From Rhabditophanes sp. KR3021 (taxonomy: Eukaryota; Nematoda; Chromadorea; Rhabditida; Alloionematidae), in NCBI GenBank assembly GCA_963281155.1, contig CAUJLY010000001.1, positions 7,192,001 to 7,256,000 of the forward strand: a stretch of 64,000 bases of DNA, written 5' to 3'. Both the position numbers and the translations under genes were made by a program. Of this stretch, positions 44,901 through 63,205 are shown one piece after another; positions within the stretch are counted from its first letter, which is position 1, and every line of letters begins with the position of its first letter. The notes beneath the pieces were generated by a model, which worked only from the letters and a program-made list of their open reading frames with translations, was not told where the DNA came from and did no database searches.

Positions 44901-47900
44901 AATATTGCACTTGCTATTTGTTTTTTAAGGTTTGCTGTTTGTTTTGGTTGAATCGTAGAAAAGTGAGCGAGAGTAAAGTGTGTCGAGGAAATGACATAAA
45001 GAGGGCGCGCTGCAACTTTTGTCAAACATCACTGTATGTCCTCAAGGTAACGGTTACTTGCTTTTGAGTAAATATTTGAAAAGCTTATATTTATTTTTTG
45101 GAATATTTTCTGTCCTTACGTTAGTGACAAAGACCACGGAAATGAGTGCATTCCTAGTTGTTAAAGACTGTGTGAGTTAATTCAAGGATTAAAGAGACAG
45201 TCTTCAAATATATAAGTATAAATAAAACTATATATATTTCATTCTTTGACAGCAGATTATTTTTAAAGTATGAAAGTATGGAATGTTATCAGAAGATTTT
45301 GTGATCAGTGCTTGAAACAACCACAACTGTATCATTGTCAAATTTATTTTCAAAGGAAACAAGATGACAGAGAAAATAAAGTATGGTATTGTTAACATAA
45401 AAGAATAATATTGCTCAGGTGTGTATACAGGAAGATCAAGAATATACCTTATTGAAAGTATATCATTTTCGTGGATGCAACAATCATACTACAGGAAACA
45501 AATAATTGAACAGAAGTATATATCGCTACTTCAATAAATTCTGTATATAAATTTGATGTTTGTTATGTAGATAAAAAATAAATAGAGAAGGAAACAAAGT
45601 GCTTAAGGTTAGCATTCCCAAACTTCTGATTTGCTCCGACATTTTGACGTAATTTTTTATATTATTATAATTTTACATACTTTTTATAAACTTTTATAAA
45701 TACGCACCACAATAAACTTGATCATCATAAATTATAACTGTCAATTGTGTACATGCCTATTAAAAAATATCAATAGTATATTACATTATTACATATTTAA
45801 CAAATCTTTTAATTACTCCTACAATTGTTTTAGTTTGTTTTGATTAATCAAATCACCGTTAAATGTATCAAATTTATGCATTAAAAAGTACTAATGCCTA
45901 CGGCAAAAACCTTTCACTGACAAAACAAGAAACAATGCATAAAATATTATCATTTTTTAATCTGTTATCATTGTTCATGACATTAATATTGTTAATATGC
46001 GTATCAGTTAATATACACCTCATCATACTTTTGCACTGGGTATGTTTCAAAAGCACAATTGTCCTTTTCTGTCTTTCCATACTTAGTTTCAGACACAATA
46101 CTACTATCAATACTAAAGTGTATAATAGTATTTTACTAACCGTCATTAAATTATTTTTATTAAAGTTCGAGGGTGTGAGTTTAACAATTGTGCCATTTGT
46201 GTTACCTTATTACCCATCATCTATTTCCCTTGATGTGTTTTTGCAGATGACTAATAAAATCTCAATGCAAAAACAAACACATAACAAACATTAATCACGC
46301 TAATCATATTATTTATTTCCATTACACAATTGATCATACAACAAATTCTTTAAAGATCCAATTCAAAAAGACAGTCTACTCTTTAACCTTCTTTTTAACA
46401 TCTTTTTTGACTCACATTATTTATTATTTTCAAAATACTTCTCCCAAATGCCGATCACCATAACTATTTATGTCATAATTTGATGGTGCGCATATGTTTA
46501 TTCAAAAGTTCGGCACATATTTTATTCCTAGTCTAATTAATAAATTAATTCAAAAGACAACTGTGATCTCTTATGAGGGTCTCTTTGTATGCGCAAGCTA
46601 ATCACACACAAAGTATATATATTTCGAATAATATCCAAAAATCAGGCTTCAGTGTAAATACATGAGCTTTCTCTTTTATTCGAATCTTGTAAAAGTGATA
46701 GATATATCCGTATACGTGTGTATACACGTCCAACTCTGAACATTATCTACCAGCAGTTCCTGAAGCTATCTGAAAGCACACAACTATCATAATGTAATTT
46801 TTTCATCACATAACAAAAACTCCTCCTATCAAATCATAATATAAAAAATATTTTACATAACATATATAACAAAAACCTAAAACACCATCTACATATCGCC
46901 ATCATCAACCATCATCTGGTGCACTCTTTTTCTCTTTTTTATAATTTTAATGTTTCTCCCCCAAGCCATCCTTCCCCTACACCAACTTGTACTTCTTTTT
47001 TCGCACTTTTTTATACACTATTGTCATAGTTCTTTTTATTAGGTTTGGGGATGAATTTTTTTATTTGTATTCCAAAGATACGCACAACGAAAATGAGAAT
47101 AAGTGTATTTTTCTTTATATTATTATTTCTTTCAAAAGTATAAAGTATATGCAAAACAAGAGATCGCCTTCTACAAGGAGCAGCACCAAGTCTTTATAGC
47201 TTCACTTTTTGATACTTCAAAATTTAAACAAAAAGTTGCATTTAGAAAAGGGGTGTTTATTTTGGCGTTAAATATACATATCAAGCGAGAGAATAAAGGG
47301 GATGGATTGTGTCTTCTATTTTTTTCGAATACGTTTAGGGATGTCGAAATGAATTGTCGTGGCGACTTGTTTGGAAAAGTTCGAAAATCAAAATAGTCCT
47401 CAGACACTCCCTGAAAGAGTCTCCTTTTCCTATTTGCTGCCAATCTTGCAAAAAATAAGCAGTTTCATTTATATACTTCTCATTTATACACACCGTCAGA
47501 CTACACTTATCCGTTCATTAGGGAAATATTTTTTAATTACATTTTATGCATTTATTTTTTAATCAACAACCCACAATTTATCCTCTTTTGAAACTAAATT
47601 TAAATATGCATGGATATATTTTTAGATTACGTGTGTATGAGGGACTGGCGAGACCAGTGAGACTTTCATTTTTACACTTTGGAACATTTATTTAATGGCA
47701 TAGATAGTTGCTAAACTTTTGATTTTATTAATATATTAATTGATATTTAAATATTAAATTGTTGCGCAGCCGTTTTAAGTTCAATTTAGGGTGTAGACGA
47801 TGTTAAGTAGCTTGGATCATTATTTTATATTTAATTTCAATGTTTTTATAGTATAAATAGATACATGCTAGTACTACTGCTTTTATTTAATACATTTAAT

Positions 47901-50900
47901 ACTTTTGTTATGTATGTTGATTTTTCTTGGTTCGTCAACTACTGACATCTCCAAAGATACCAACGACTCCTTCACCATCTTGATCGTAACCCCTTTTATG
48001 CTAGTTAAGCCGACTCACTCCCCTAACGCTTCAGGTGTCAGCTGGTCATTTGATTGATATCCTAATTTCAAATAATCTACAACCAGCATCGCACTTCTTA
48101 TCATTTTCCATCATTTTTTATGATCTAAACTTTGTTATAATATAATTTAAATTAGCCCTTTAGTATATAAAATACACGCCGCAACCTTTTCTCAGCTCTC
48201 AGCATAATAACGTCAGGCCCTGAGACTTTTACTAATAGGAAATACGGTTTTGGCATTCTCCCTCTTTTGTTGATTTAAATTAGACCTTGTCTATAGGAGC
48301 ATCATCCTTTTTGTCCAAAAGTTTAAACAAAAAGGACTCTTTTTTGGTGGCAGTCGCGTTACGTTGTCATACAAAAATTGGCGCTTTTGAGGAAATTATA
48401 CCTTGCCAAACTACATACCCTTTATTATTTTTAACACTTCTCAATTTTTTGAAAAAAATTCTTACTTTCATTGCCCTTGATTCAAATTAACTTCAAAACG
48501 ACATGAGAATATGTTAATTAGCATGAAAAGGGTAGAGAAAAGTGATGATAATTGGTTTTTGATTTAATAATAAAAAACATCCACATTTTTGTGTTACTAA
48601 AACACTCTCTCCTAAAAACATCACAATGCACTTTATTGTTTTGATATCCCCTTATTGTCATTAATTTAACCTTCACCCAAAATTGTTGAATTTGCTACTT
48701 GAAATGGAAAAATGATTTGGGGCTGTCTGAGCTAGTTAATTTAAGTGCTTTTAGGAAACATAACACTGTGATAACCTTGTTGTTTGGAAATTGTTGCTTT
48801 TCGCTGATTTTTTATCTTGATTAGGAGTTTATTTGCGAAAGAGTGCCGTTTTGTATTGGATGCGTTTGCTTTTTAATTTTTTTTACATCATTTTTTCTTT
48901 ATTATTGCCTCTATTTAAAAGAAGAGGACGAGACGTAGAGTAGTCGTTTTTTAGGAAATGAGTCGCCTAAAGATGCACTTTTTTAGTCCTTTTTTTGATT
49001 CACAGCCCATTGGTTTGGGTTATTTTTTGATGTAGGGTCTATAATCTAGGCTGAAAAATATTCCTATACCCTACTTTTCAAACCTGCAAAAAGAATGTGC
49101 ACCACAATCACCAACCTCAGACACTATTCAACTTCTTTCAATTAACAAACTTTTAGTTAATAAAAAATAAAAATGTATAGTTGTTTCTGCTTTCAAAAGT
49201 ATGTTATGAGTTGAGGGGAAGCACATATTGCCTGGCCTACTATTATTTAAAGTGTATTTAAGCAACAACCTACAGCTCAATTCTTTCCTTTTTTTGTTAG
49301 TTGATGATAAACTTCATAGATGTATCTTCCGCTAGTGAGCGTGTGTCGTGTGTATGTGTGAGTATATGATATAAAAAGTTTCAAAGTATGATGCGTGTGT
49401 ATGTTTCCGATGTTATCCCCTTGTACTTACTCCGCCCTTCTTTGCTATATTTAACAAAAAACATAAAAGAATCTGAATGTACTATTTTTCGTAGCTCTAT
49501 CTTGTGTGTGTATGTCTTTGGAAATGTTATTAGGCAGAAGTGGTGGTGGCCGGCTGGTTAGATTATTTGAACCTAGCCAGCATCTATCTTCTGGGCTTTG
49601 GAATATTAAAAAAACAAGTAGCTGGGGGTAATTTGACAATATGTTTCTCTATATGTTCTCGCACTTTTTGATATTTTGGATTTGGATAGGTTTTTGTGAT
49701 CGCCACTAATTTATGTACATAAAAAAGAGTTGTTTGGAAAAATAATAATAAGAGACGACAACCTATTACCTACTCTAATCCATTCATTAAAAGTACTTTT
49801 TTGATACAAATCAAGGATGACTACTTTTTTCGTGACCCAAAAAAACTAATTCAAATTAAAAAACGTTTCATAATATTTCTTTTCCATCAAAAATACCTAT
49901 TCTTTTTATTTGCACTCTACTCTAAAAAATACCAAAAGATGAATAAAAAATTAACAAAAAAGTGAATAAAAAGAGGCATTCACGTAAAAATAGGTAATTA
50001 TATTTAGGCGGACAGGAAAACTTTTTTCCACCTAAAGATAAAAGAGGTGGTGTATGTTTGATGAAAATTAATAATATAATAACAAACAATTCTTCCTCCC
50101 TCTCTTCAAGCTCATACCTCCTTTTTCCCAACCTTCCTATTATTTTTTAGCACTTACACTATTATCTCTATAAACACACAAATCACATTTTTGATCGTCC
50201 AGTTTTTGTTCGCGGGAGAGCCCTCCATTTGCACTTTTGAATTTGGTGACAAAAGACAGTCAAAACAGTCGTTTGTTTCCTGAAGACAAGAGTAAAAAGT
50301 GGTGGTGTTATTTAATTTAATAAAAAAGACTTTTAACTTGATTCAGGAAAAGGCAGGGTATTACCTGATTTTGATCGGTTAAGATGTAACTTCTTCCCAT
50401 TTTTTAGAATAGGTGTAATTGTGCTAACTAAAAGAGGTATACCATTGTTTTTTGTACTTATAATTGTTTCTCTAATAACTGACTTTTCCGAGCTTATTCC
50501 AAAGTATGTAGTAACACTGGTTATCATATGTTTCAACACCTTGCACTTTTGATATATGTCAAATTCATTCACTTTACGCTTCTTATTTAAGCAGCCTTCT
50601 TTTTCGTCGTATCATCCATGATAATAGTAGTTAATAAGTCAAAAAAGCATCCCATCATAAAATTCGTAATTTAGAATACCCTGAATCTTGATATCTTAGA
50701 TAGACCTCTCTCTTCGACAGAAGACAACCTAAAAAGTACCCGACCATAATAATATACTTTTTGAGAATTACAAAAGTATATGATTGCTTATTATCATTCA
50801 GCTATTTTGTTGCTTTTGATATTTGTCTTATCAAAATTAAACATTTTAATGTACTTTTCTATATAGTCATTTTTATTTCCATAACAATTCGCTATATTAT

Positions 50901-53900
50901 CACACGCAATTAATCGGTATCATAATCACAAAGATACAATTAAGTATAAAAAAGTTATGGAATCAAAAAAGTATTATCAGTTTTGGGCTTTTTTGATTGT
51001 ATCAAAATATCTTAACAAAGTGATGATGAGTATTATATACATATACACATGCTATCATACTAAAGAGTTGAGGCGCCGTTTTATTTTGATACCATTTTTT
51101 TCCTTTTTTGGGCTGCACGTTTATTAGTAGATGAGATAAAAATAATATATTAACATTGAGATTATCTATCATTCAAGAAAGATGTAATGTTTCATGTGGT
51201 TATTATTTATTATTATGTTTAGTCATTCTTAAGTACCACACCCTTCCAAGGATTCTTTTCATTTATTATTTCTTTACTATTTAGTAGTGCAGATCATAAT
51301 ATTATTCGTTATTTTGTCTCCGGACATCTCTTATTTCCTGATTCAACAACACAGTTGATCAAAAAGTGGAGGACATAGTTAGAGTCTGGGGTCGTCTACT
51401 AATACCAGCCTTCTTTTCTTTCTCCATCTTCTCGTCCTTTACCATCCTAATGTACCTTCTTTGCAACAAATTTCCCCTAAATCTACCATATCCTGGTAAT
51501 ATTATGCATTCTATTTATTAGTATGTATGTGTGTTGTCAAAAGCAAACACTCGCGCAAAAAAAGAGTTTCTTCTTTATGAATTTTTCTCCAGAAAACTCC
51601 TCCCTAATCGGACACAATAATGTGTGTATTAATGATGAATCCATGGGTTCGTTGTCGTCGTCTCTCGCATAAATAAATAGATATACAAATATATTAAAAA
51701 TAGAAATTGCACTTGTTTCTTTTTGACAAAACACTCTTTGTTGCGTTAGGCTTTGCGTTAGTGTTTTTTTTGATTAGTAGACGGCTTCATAATAACCTCG
51801 TATATTGCATTTTTAGGACATTTAAGTGAGTTTGGGGGCATCACTTTTCACCATTTTTAATAGATGGCGAATCAACTTATATTTTGTTGTTTTAAAAGGT
51901 TAATGTTAGGGCAAATAGCCATCGCCTACTAATACATCCTTCAAAGGTTGATGATGTTGTCACCAGTCATCATAACACCATTGTCCAGACAATCATTAAA
52001 ATTGCTAATTTGCATAAAACATCCATCCATTAACGCTGTACTTGCTTCATATTTCATCCTTACACGTTATCCACTTAGGTTGTCCTTGTGATGATTACAT
52101 AATCTTTACCTATTTGTTATTTACTTGCGTGCATGTTATTATTGTTGTTTTAACTTTACCAAATATCAACAACAACACTAACTATGCTTGTAATAAATCT
52201 GTATTGCTTTAATTACTACCAAATATCATTCGATGTTACTTATACGCTTGATTATTTTTGAATTTCCATAATTTTACATATTTAGAAATGAAATGTAGTG
52301 CATTAAAGTTAGTAGAATTTTAAATGAAATATTTAACTATTTGTAAAGTTGATGACAATTTGTTGTGTCTGTTTTTGTAACGATATTGCTAGTATGTGTT
52401 GTTTTAAAGAATGTAGTAAATTATAAAATCATATAGTTAATTCTATTTGATGATTCTTTTTTGAGAATCTTGATTCATTCATTACACATACCAAAGAAAG
52501 AAGTGTATTTAAATGTTTTTTGATTGTATATTAGATGTATGCTTGATCAGTGTGCTTTTAGTCAGCTTATGGTAGGTGATGAATAGGCGCATTGGTATCT
52601 ATCCAGTGAAACTCACACCCACAGTTTGAGCTTCTACCGGAACAGTCCTTCAAATAAACAAACAATCACATCCCTAATAATATTTGTTTGAAATTTTAGA
52701 ATGTTAAAAAATGTTGCTTTGCGCAATCATACCACTATTCAAAGAAAACCTCAAAACCACTTTCTACTTCTTTTTATTTTGTTAGCTTATTTTTTAGTTG
52801 TCCATTGAGCAGATGTTAGCTGAGCTCGAGCGTTTTTTGTTCAAAGTAGTAGCATCTACGTTTCAATAATAAAAAAGCTGCGTTTAAAAAGAGCATAATA
52901 CACATAAATAATATAAATATATTGTATTTATATATTATTATTTCAATATTTATCTGTACTTCTTGTACGTCCACACTCACAATGGTGATTGTCGTCAGCT
53001 TGCGCTTTCTTTCCTTGGTCGTTGTTATGTTTCTCCTTGTTAAAATAATATTATTTGTTATATCATATTATTTTGTTTGTTTTTAACACAAAAACTAGCC
53101 CTTTCCTAAATACCAGACCATTGTACTATATTATACAAACTTTCACTATTAATTTTTTATTGAATATTTATATTTATTTATGTTTATTTTGCGACAAAGG
53201 ACACGCAACAATAAGCGGTTCATAATACTTATTTTAATTTTAGTGATTTCAAACTATTTGTTCTTACTTCTCGAATAAATTATGCGATGTCGCTACGAGG
53301 CTTTGACTTTTGATTTAGCAAGTGTTACGGACACGTTGTTTTGTGTAGTATAACATCAAAAAACATGATTATTACTGGCTTCTTAGGGCCGTCCTTGTTT
53401 CACACTTTATTTTATTTTGACGGCCTTCAAAAACATTTTTATTATAACTCCAACCTTATCTTAATGTCCTGCTCTTTTTTCGAACTGACAACCATCTTGC
53501 TCCCCACCAAAATATACAAAGACACAAAACAACCAAAAATATGTTTCTTTTGGTGCAAAATATTAAAAGAAGTTATGACACATATGTCCAGATTTATGCA
53601 TGCCATCATAACAAAACTTTTCACACAATTCACAACTTGGACTCTCTACAAAAAGAACACGAATACTAGTTTTTGGTGAAGACAAAAAAATTATACTTTC
53701 ATAATACGCTTTTATACTTTTATACTTTCGTGTAATTCTTAACTTCCCGAGACTTATGTACTAAAGTGCAGGAGCTACACTCGAACCATTTCCCGAAAAT
53801 ATCTACTAATATACTAGTTTCATTTATTTATTTTTCAATGTTTATTTTTGTAGATTCTCGCGCACACATATGTATACTTATACAAATCGCATAACATCTT

Positions 53901-54374
53901 TTATCATCCGCCCGAGGTTTCAGACTTCCGCCTTCCATCACATTTTTCCTTCAATCTTTGTTACATTTTGCACATACACACAAAAAATAATACCATTTAT
54001 TTTGTTTCAATATTCATGTGTCATCGCCACCGTCTCTCTTATTAACATTAATTACAAGTACAAGACACACCAAGAGAGAGACAAAAAGATGGCAGAAAGG
54101 TGTATTTGTATCATCACAAGCGAGACTTAGCTGATTCTGGGAAAATAACAAAAAAGAGTTGCCTTCCATTTGTATGTTGCACTTATTATTATTATACTCC
54201 GATTTACTCGCGTCGCTTAATATTTTGTCAATATGAGTAGAAATACATGCTGCCCACTTTTTTTATAAATTTTAAATTTCGAAACTTTTGTTCAGATCAA
54301 ATCATTCACTGATTTCTATATTGGTTCAAGTGTATTCTATTGTACCTTTGCTATTATTTAGTTGATTAAACGTA
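38921..54374. other. 15.5-kb gene desert upstream of the forkhead gene
   Basis: No conserved family is recognisable on either strand. Open frames are short and AT-driven. One spliced small frame is listed at 44493-45046. The right part (46-54 kb) is strikingly rich in T/C and A/G tracts with recurring GCACTTTT/AAAAGTGC words (for example near 47000, 48955, 49662, 50232 and 50537). No tRNA or microRNA hairpin was found by eye. It is likely regulatory sequence and untranslated exons of the forkhead gene, by inference. Confidence 0.5.
44493..45046 (+). CDS. candidate small spliced gene in the desert
   Basis: Three exon-like pieces share phase: 44493-44504 (MFTQ, then GTAAGT), 44557-44598 (VTKKNLLLRHKIAK between ACAAG and GTAAGC) and 44930-45046, which begins after TTTTTTAAG and includes SKVCRGNDIKRARCNFCQ before GTAACG. 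The last exon has clearly higher GC than the surroundings. The next acceptor, CGTTAG at about 45121-45126, would give an immediate TGA. It could be a tiny protein, the start of a longer transcript reaching the forkhead gene, or chance. Confidence 0.25.
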
Positions 54375-58401
<4,027 letters not shown>

Positions 58402-59248
58402 GAATGGTCTCTTTGAATTGTTGCATTGTTATATTAGTAAAAGTTTAGGAGAAATGATATCCATGACCATTATATTCTTTGATATTATATAAATTGAAAG
58501 CTGTTAAAGAGTGATGAATATTACTTTATTTGATTTTATGACGATCTCGAACTGACTTTTTTAAAAGTTGCTTTTCTTACTATGAACATTTCCCTCCTAT
58601 ATTCAATTATATTTACAAAAGACAACAACTGTAGGAAAGGACTCCTCAAGATTCTTTCAATTTGTTATCTCTCAAAACAAATGCCCTTTGTCAACTTCAA
58701 ATATGTGTCTATTTTTGTCCAATCTCCAATCTACGAAAAGAATATGATGCGATGGAGCGAGTTTAATATACTAGATAATATATTAGTTCAATATACCAAA
58801 TAGTATCTTTTATGTTAACTTAATTAATTCATATTTTATTATTATTGTTCTATTGTAGTTAAGTAGAGGAGAATTTTTTTCTAAATTTTATTATATACGT
58901 ATACGTCCTTCACTATTTTTTGAGTTTTGTAATTTTACTTTAAGGTACCGGTGTCCAATTATTGTTTAACTCTTTTTATTTTTTGAAAAAAAACCTTGTC
59001 AGTAATTAAACGAATATACATAAATTTTTGTTTAAATTGGAGTTAATTTTATAAAGAATTTATTGTGTCATTCGATTATACAAATGAATATTAATTACTC
59101 AGATAATTATTAACTAATCGAATGATTATTAATTAACCAAATAAATATAAACTAATCAAATAATTATAAATTTATCAAACAATTATTGATACTAATGATT
59201 AAAGAGCAGAGAAGAAAAATAAATTTATTTAAAAATAAATCAAAGTTG
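58402..59248. other. 3' spacer between forkhead and TAF1B-like genes
   Basis: AT-rich convergent 3' region. At about 59090-59190 are degenerate ATTATTAACTAATCAAATAA-type repeats. The 73-codon ORF at 58582-58803 lacks support. Confidence 0.5.
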
Positions 59249-61909
59249 TTAGATGCACAGCCAGTTTTGAGTTGATGAGCATCTGAAATATAACATAAAT
59301 TAGATTACAATAAATGATAGTGAATATGATTTAATTGGCAGGTTCATTAATGACTAAGTGGAATTTGATCAAAAAATAAATTCGCAATAAAAGTTACTTT
59401 AAAAAATAATTGTAAAAAGAATACCTATCTTTAAAGAAGTAGTACAGTATCACACAAATCCAGTATTCATAAATTAATTGATCACGTTGTTTTTGCCTAC
59501 TTACCTTTTTATCCTTAAAAACATCATAGTAATGTGAATTGTCACAATCTGTACCGTAGTAGGTTGAAATTACAGGGCTAATAATACAATTTTTGTTGAT
59601 GGTCTATAATAAAATTAAAAATCAAACATCACTCAATAGCTTACCATTTTGAATTTCCAGCTACAAGGTTTATTGAGGTTGCATGTGGGATCTAGGGAAA
59701 GGTAATACTGTTGTCCGTAGATTCCGGTTCCGCCGTTGTGATGGAGTTTTACGTAATTTCCTTCCTGGAGGTACTTTTTCAGCCTCTTTATTTCCGATTT
59801 TTCCAATAAAGCAGCTTCAGTACAAAGGAAAGTATAAAACAGGACATGTGGATGATCACCGATAATTTTTGAAAAGTAATAGATTAGTCTGATGAATGAA
59901 TTCGGCAAATGATTAAAACTGTCTTCATAAAGAGTTTGAAGGGAGCTGGGATAAATATAAAGCATGGCATCGCATTCCAAGCTTCTTTCATTGCCAGTGA
60001 TTTTAAAACATTTGAGATGTTTAGGGCAGCCGTATTTTGAGTATTGTATTGTTGTTTCGCCACTCTTTTCTTTTAATGTCTTGTCCATGAAACTAGCTTT
60101 AGCTTTCTTGTAAAGATGACTAGAATCATTCTTGATCTTCTGACAATTTTCGCCATAATACTTCAACGGTGCCATGAATATTTCAAGGCAAGAAACATCT
60201 GACGGAGTTGGAAGTTTATCTTCAAATACATCTGCAAAACTTTTTGAATTCGAATTTTGCAAATGGATAGGAGGCAGGCAGTGTTCGAAGTTAGTCTCGA
60301 AATATCTGAAATAACTGGTATTTATGTTCCATCCTCTTGAATTAACAGCTTCCCATCTTTCAGCCTTGAAATCAACTTTTCTTTTTTCCGAAAAAGCCAG
60401 AGAAAGTGGCTTTAATTCCGCTAAGCCGATTCTGCCATCTAATTGGTTGAGCCATTTGATGAAACTGAAGCTGTTTTCAATTTCAGAAAACTCAAACTCA
60501 GTTTGATCGTCTAATCCGTATTCATACTTGAGAGCAAATAAAATTAATGCCATTGCCTTGACCTCGACTGACAAATCTATAATATAATCTTTCTTGAGCT
60601 CATTATTTCCAACCACATCAGGCATCAATTTGTGATAATATGATTCATATGAAATACTTTCCTTTTTAAAGCATTCATTAATTAGATCAACTGGGTTTGG
60701 AATGATTGGAACTATGTTATTCCTTAACAAAACACTAGGATATTTGACAGGATTAAATTGAACCCTGAAAGCCGATATCAATTTAGCGAATTGTTTTGGT
60801 AGATTCAAGTTGTATAAATATCGGCCAACTAATCGGTCGAATTCTGTCTCACTATCCCGACAAATGTTTATATCTAAAAATTGGGTTAAAAACATTTCTG
60901 CATAATAAGTACGACAAAGTGGTCTGGAAAAAGCAGTTCTAGTTGCGGTGAAAGGTTCGGCCCGCTTAACTGTTGAGACTACTTCATTTCCTTTATAATT
61001 CGCAAATTGTAAATCATTTAACTGATCTTCCGTAACCCAAAATCTACCTTCTCGATACCAACGAATCAGATCAGCAAATGTAACATGGAGCACTCCATTC
61101 AATTGAAGACTGAGATGAACAATTGCCAACAAAACGTCTAATTCTAAGTAAACATGTCCACTTGTTTCAACTGCTTGCATGGCTAAATTGGTGTCTACAA
61201 TTTTGTAATAATCTTCGGGATGCATGACAAATTGAGACATATTACGAGGATCATTTTGACTTTCATTTTGCGTATTATTCCTTGAGATATCAAAGACACT
61301 CATATTCAAGAGCACCGTCATTTCGTTTTCATCTTTCCATCTTTTTTCTTCAACGAATTTCTTTCTAATTAGCTTTTTAACTTCTAAATTTGACAAAGGA
61401 ACCCGTACTTTGTACTTCTCATCACCATCTTTCCCCATTTCCTCCTCACAAAAAGCAACTTTGAACTTTTGCAAATATTTCTGCAGCAAAGCGACAGCTG
61501 TATCTCCCACTTTGTCGGGAATTCCAATCTCCAACACTAATATAGCCGATATGTTGTAAACTATATGAGTTGCCGTCGAAATTCGCCTTCCTAGTACAGG
61601 TAAAGCTGCACTAATTCCATAGTTATGATTGTTAGCTCTTTCAACTATTCTTCTAGCCACAGTAGTTTCATTATTTGACAAAATCAAAGACCTGTCTATT
61701 AAATTCTCTTTTTGTCCAACGGCTCTTGCCAAAAAGTTATTTCCATCAAAAGCATCAACTAGTTCTTTTCCCTTAAATCAGGAGATTAACAACGTCCCAT
61801 TTAAATTTATTGATAAACTTACCAAGTTTTCCCCACCGCATTCTCCACAGTAATATATCCCATCCTCTAAGGTAATGGAATACGATCCACAATAATTACA
61901 TGGATCCAT
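59249..61909 (-). CDS. TAF1B/Rrn7-like RNA polymerase I initiation factor
   Basis: Four exons (61909-61823, 61771-59645, 59603-59425, 59282-59249) give 808 residues. The first exon encodes a zinc ribbon with two CxxC knuckles (CNYCGS, CGECGG), which in TFIIB-like factors contacts the polymerase. The central part holds cyclin-fold-like helices, including LDVLLAIVHLSLQLNGVLHV followed by LIRWYREGRFWVTE, the segment most like the TAF1B family. The C-terminal half is longer than in human TAF1B and contains CPKHLKCFKITGN. The ATG gives MDPCNYC directly. TAF1B is an SL1/TIF-IB subunit placing Pol I at rDNA promoters. Assignment rests on the ribbon plus the helix motif, not on a search. A donor at 59644 makes the long ORF continue into two short exons. 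Confidence 0.75.
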
Positions 61910-62138
61910 TCTAATTAATTAATATAAAGCATCAAATTCAAATAAACTCCGCAAAGTGGCATCTCACGCAGATATATTAGCAAGACGTACCTTCAAAGAT
62001 GCACGATCTGATAGAATCTTAGAACGATTGTCGGCCACATTTGTCTACTTTAGTGGTGCGTGCTATAACCAAAGTGGCTTAAATAAAGCTGGCCCTGATC
62101 TAAATATTACTTATTTGTTTTTATAGATTTGTAGGAAG
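61910..62138. promoter_or_regulatory. divergent promoter region of TAF1B-like and bL12m genes
   Basis: A 229-bp spacer between two divergent genes. On the bL12m side TTGTTTTTATAG at 62115-62126 ends 12 nt before the ATG and looks like a spliced-leader acceptor. No TATA is evident, unlike the histone and secreted genes. Confidence 0.45.
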
Positions 62139-62717
62139 ATGCAAAAGGTGCTCCAACAAATTCCTTTTGGCAGACAATTTAATTATTTGGTCAGGTCATT
62201 TAGCTCTGTTGTGGGTGATGCTAAACCTGCTGCTGCACCATCTGATGAGCGTGTCTTGTCAACCAAAGTAAAATCGTTAGTTGACCAAATTGCTGAGTTA
62301 AGTATTTTGGAGGCTTCTGATTTGAATTATGGGTTAAGAAAGAAATTGAATTTGCCAGAGGTGTCCGCTTTTGGCGGAGGTGCTATGATGATGGCTGCAC
62401 CTGTCGCTAGTGGTAAGTTAAAAATTAATTAAATTAAATCATTAAATGTTGTTTTAGCTGCGGAAGCTGTCGAAGATGCCAGTGATGCTATTCCTAAAAA
62501 AATGTCTTTCACCGTCAGACTAACAAAATTCGAAGATGACAAGAAAATTAAATTGATTAAGCAAATTAGAGACATCATTCCTGGCCTCAATTTGGTTCAA
62601 GCCAAGAAATTCGTGGAAACAGCACCCTGTGATGTCAAAACCGACTTAGGCCAGATTGAAGCTGAGCAATTAAAGACTTTGTTGGAAAGTACTGGAGCAA
62701 CGGCAGAAATCGTTTAA
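62139..62717 (+). CDS. mrpl-12: mitochondrial ribosomal protein bL12m (L7/L12)
   Basis: Two exons (62139-62412, 62458-62717) with a 45-nt intron give 177 residues. The N-terminal 30 residues are basic and hydrophobic (QIPFGRQFNYLVRSFSSV), a mitochondrial import signal. The N-terminal dimerisation domain (VKSLVDQIAELSILEASDL) follows, an Ala/Met-rich hinge spans the intron, and the C-terminal L7/L12 domain (FTVRLTKFEDDKKIKLIKQI, PGLNLVQAKKFVETAP, GATAEIV) completes it. It recruits elongation factors to the mitoribosome. Complete and intact. Confidence 0.93.
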
Positions 62718-62931
62718 ATAATATTTAATTTTATTGAAAGTATAGTCTCGTTCATTTGAACTAGTTATTGTTATGAACATGTTGTTTAGTTGTGGAGAAG
62801 GAATAATTATTTAGGGTTAATATGTAAATTTGTTGTTCAAAGACGGTCATTTGCCCACATTTATTTTTCTTCTGTTGTCAAAGACAAATTTTATAATTTT
62901 GTAATATTTAGATCGATAATAATAAGATAAA

Positions 62932-63205
62932 ATGGCTCGCGGAGCAATGAAGATTCAAGCACAAGCTAAGGCTCAAAAGAAAGCCGACAGCATGAAGAAA
63001 GGAACGGATATCAGTGCATCAAAAGCTCATGCTCAAGCAGCTTTAAAGCATCAATGCAAGGTAATTTAAAATTAACCAAATATGTAATACTTCCTTTAAG
63101 ATTTGCTTGACTATGATGCCAGACCCCAAGACTTACAAGAGTCACTTCCAAGCCAAGCACCCAAAAGCTGAACTCCCAGCTGAACTTGTTGACGTCGCTA
63201 TGTAA
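62932..63205 (+). CDS. ZNF706-like small zinc-finger protein
   Basis: Two exons (62932-63060, 63101-63205; 40-nt intron) give 77 residues, the family's usual length. The basic N-terminus MARGAMKIQAQAKAQKKA matches the family's start, and the C-terminal half has one C2H2 finger: C before the splice, C after it (QCKICL), PDPKTYKSHFQAKHP with two His, then ELPAELVDV. It lies 214 bp downstream of bL12m on the same strand with its own candidate acceptor (AATATTTAG), so an operon arrangement is possible. Confidence 0.9.

Noticed and set aside
45863..46294. 143-codon plus-strand ORF in the desert with hydrophobic segments
   Set aside because: Composition matches the AT-rich surroundings, hydrophobicity follows from T-rich codons, the antisense frame is also open, and no family or splice context supports it.
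48218..48226. CCCTGAGAC word resembling the lin-4/miR-125 seed region
   Set aside because: The flanks do not fold into a hairpin with a matching star strand, so a microRNA gene is not supported.
53768..53795. TTCGA-containing segment resembling a tRNA T-loop on the minus strand
   Set aside because: Neighbouring bases do not form a T-stem or acceptor stem.
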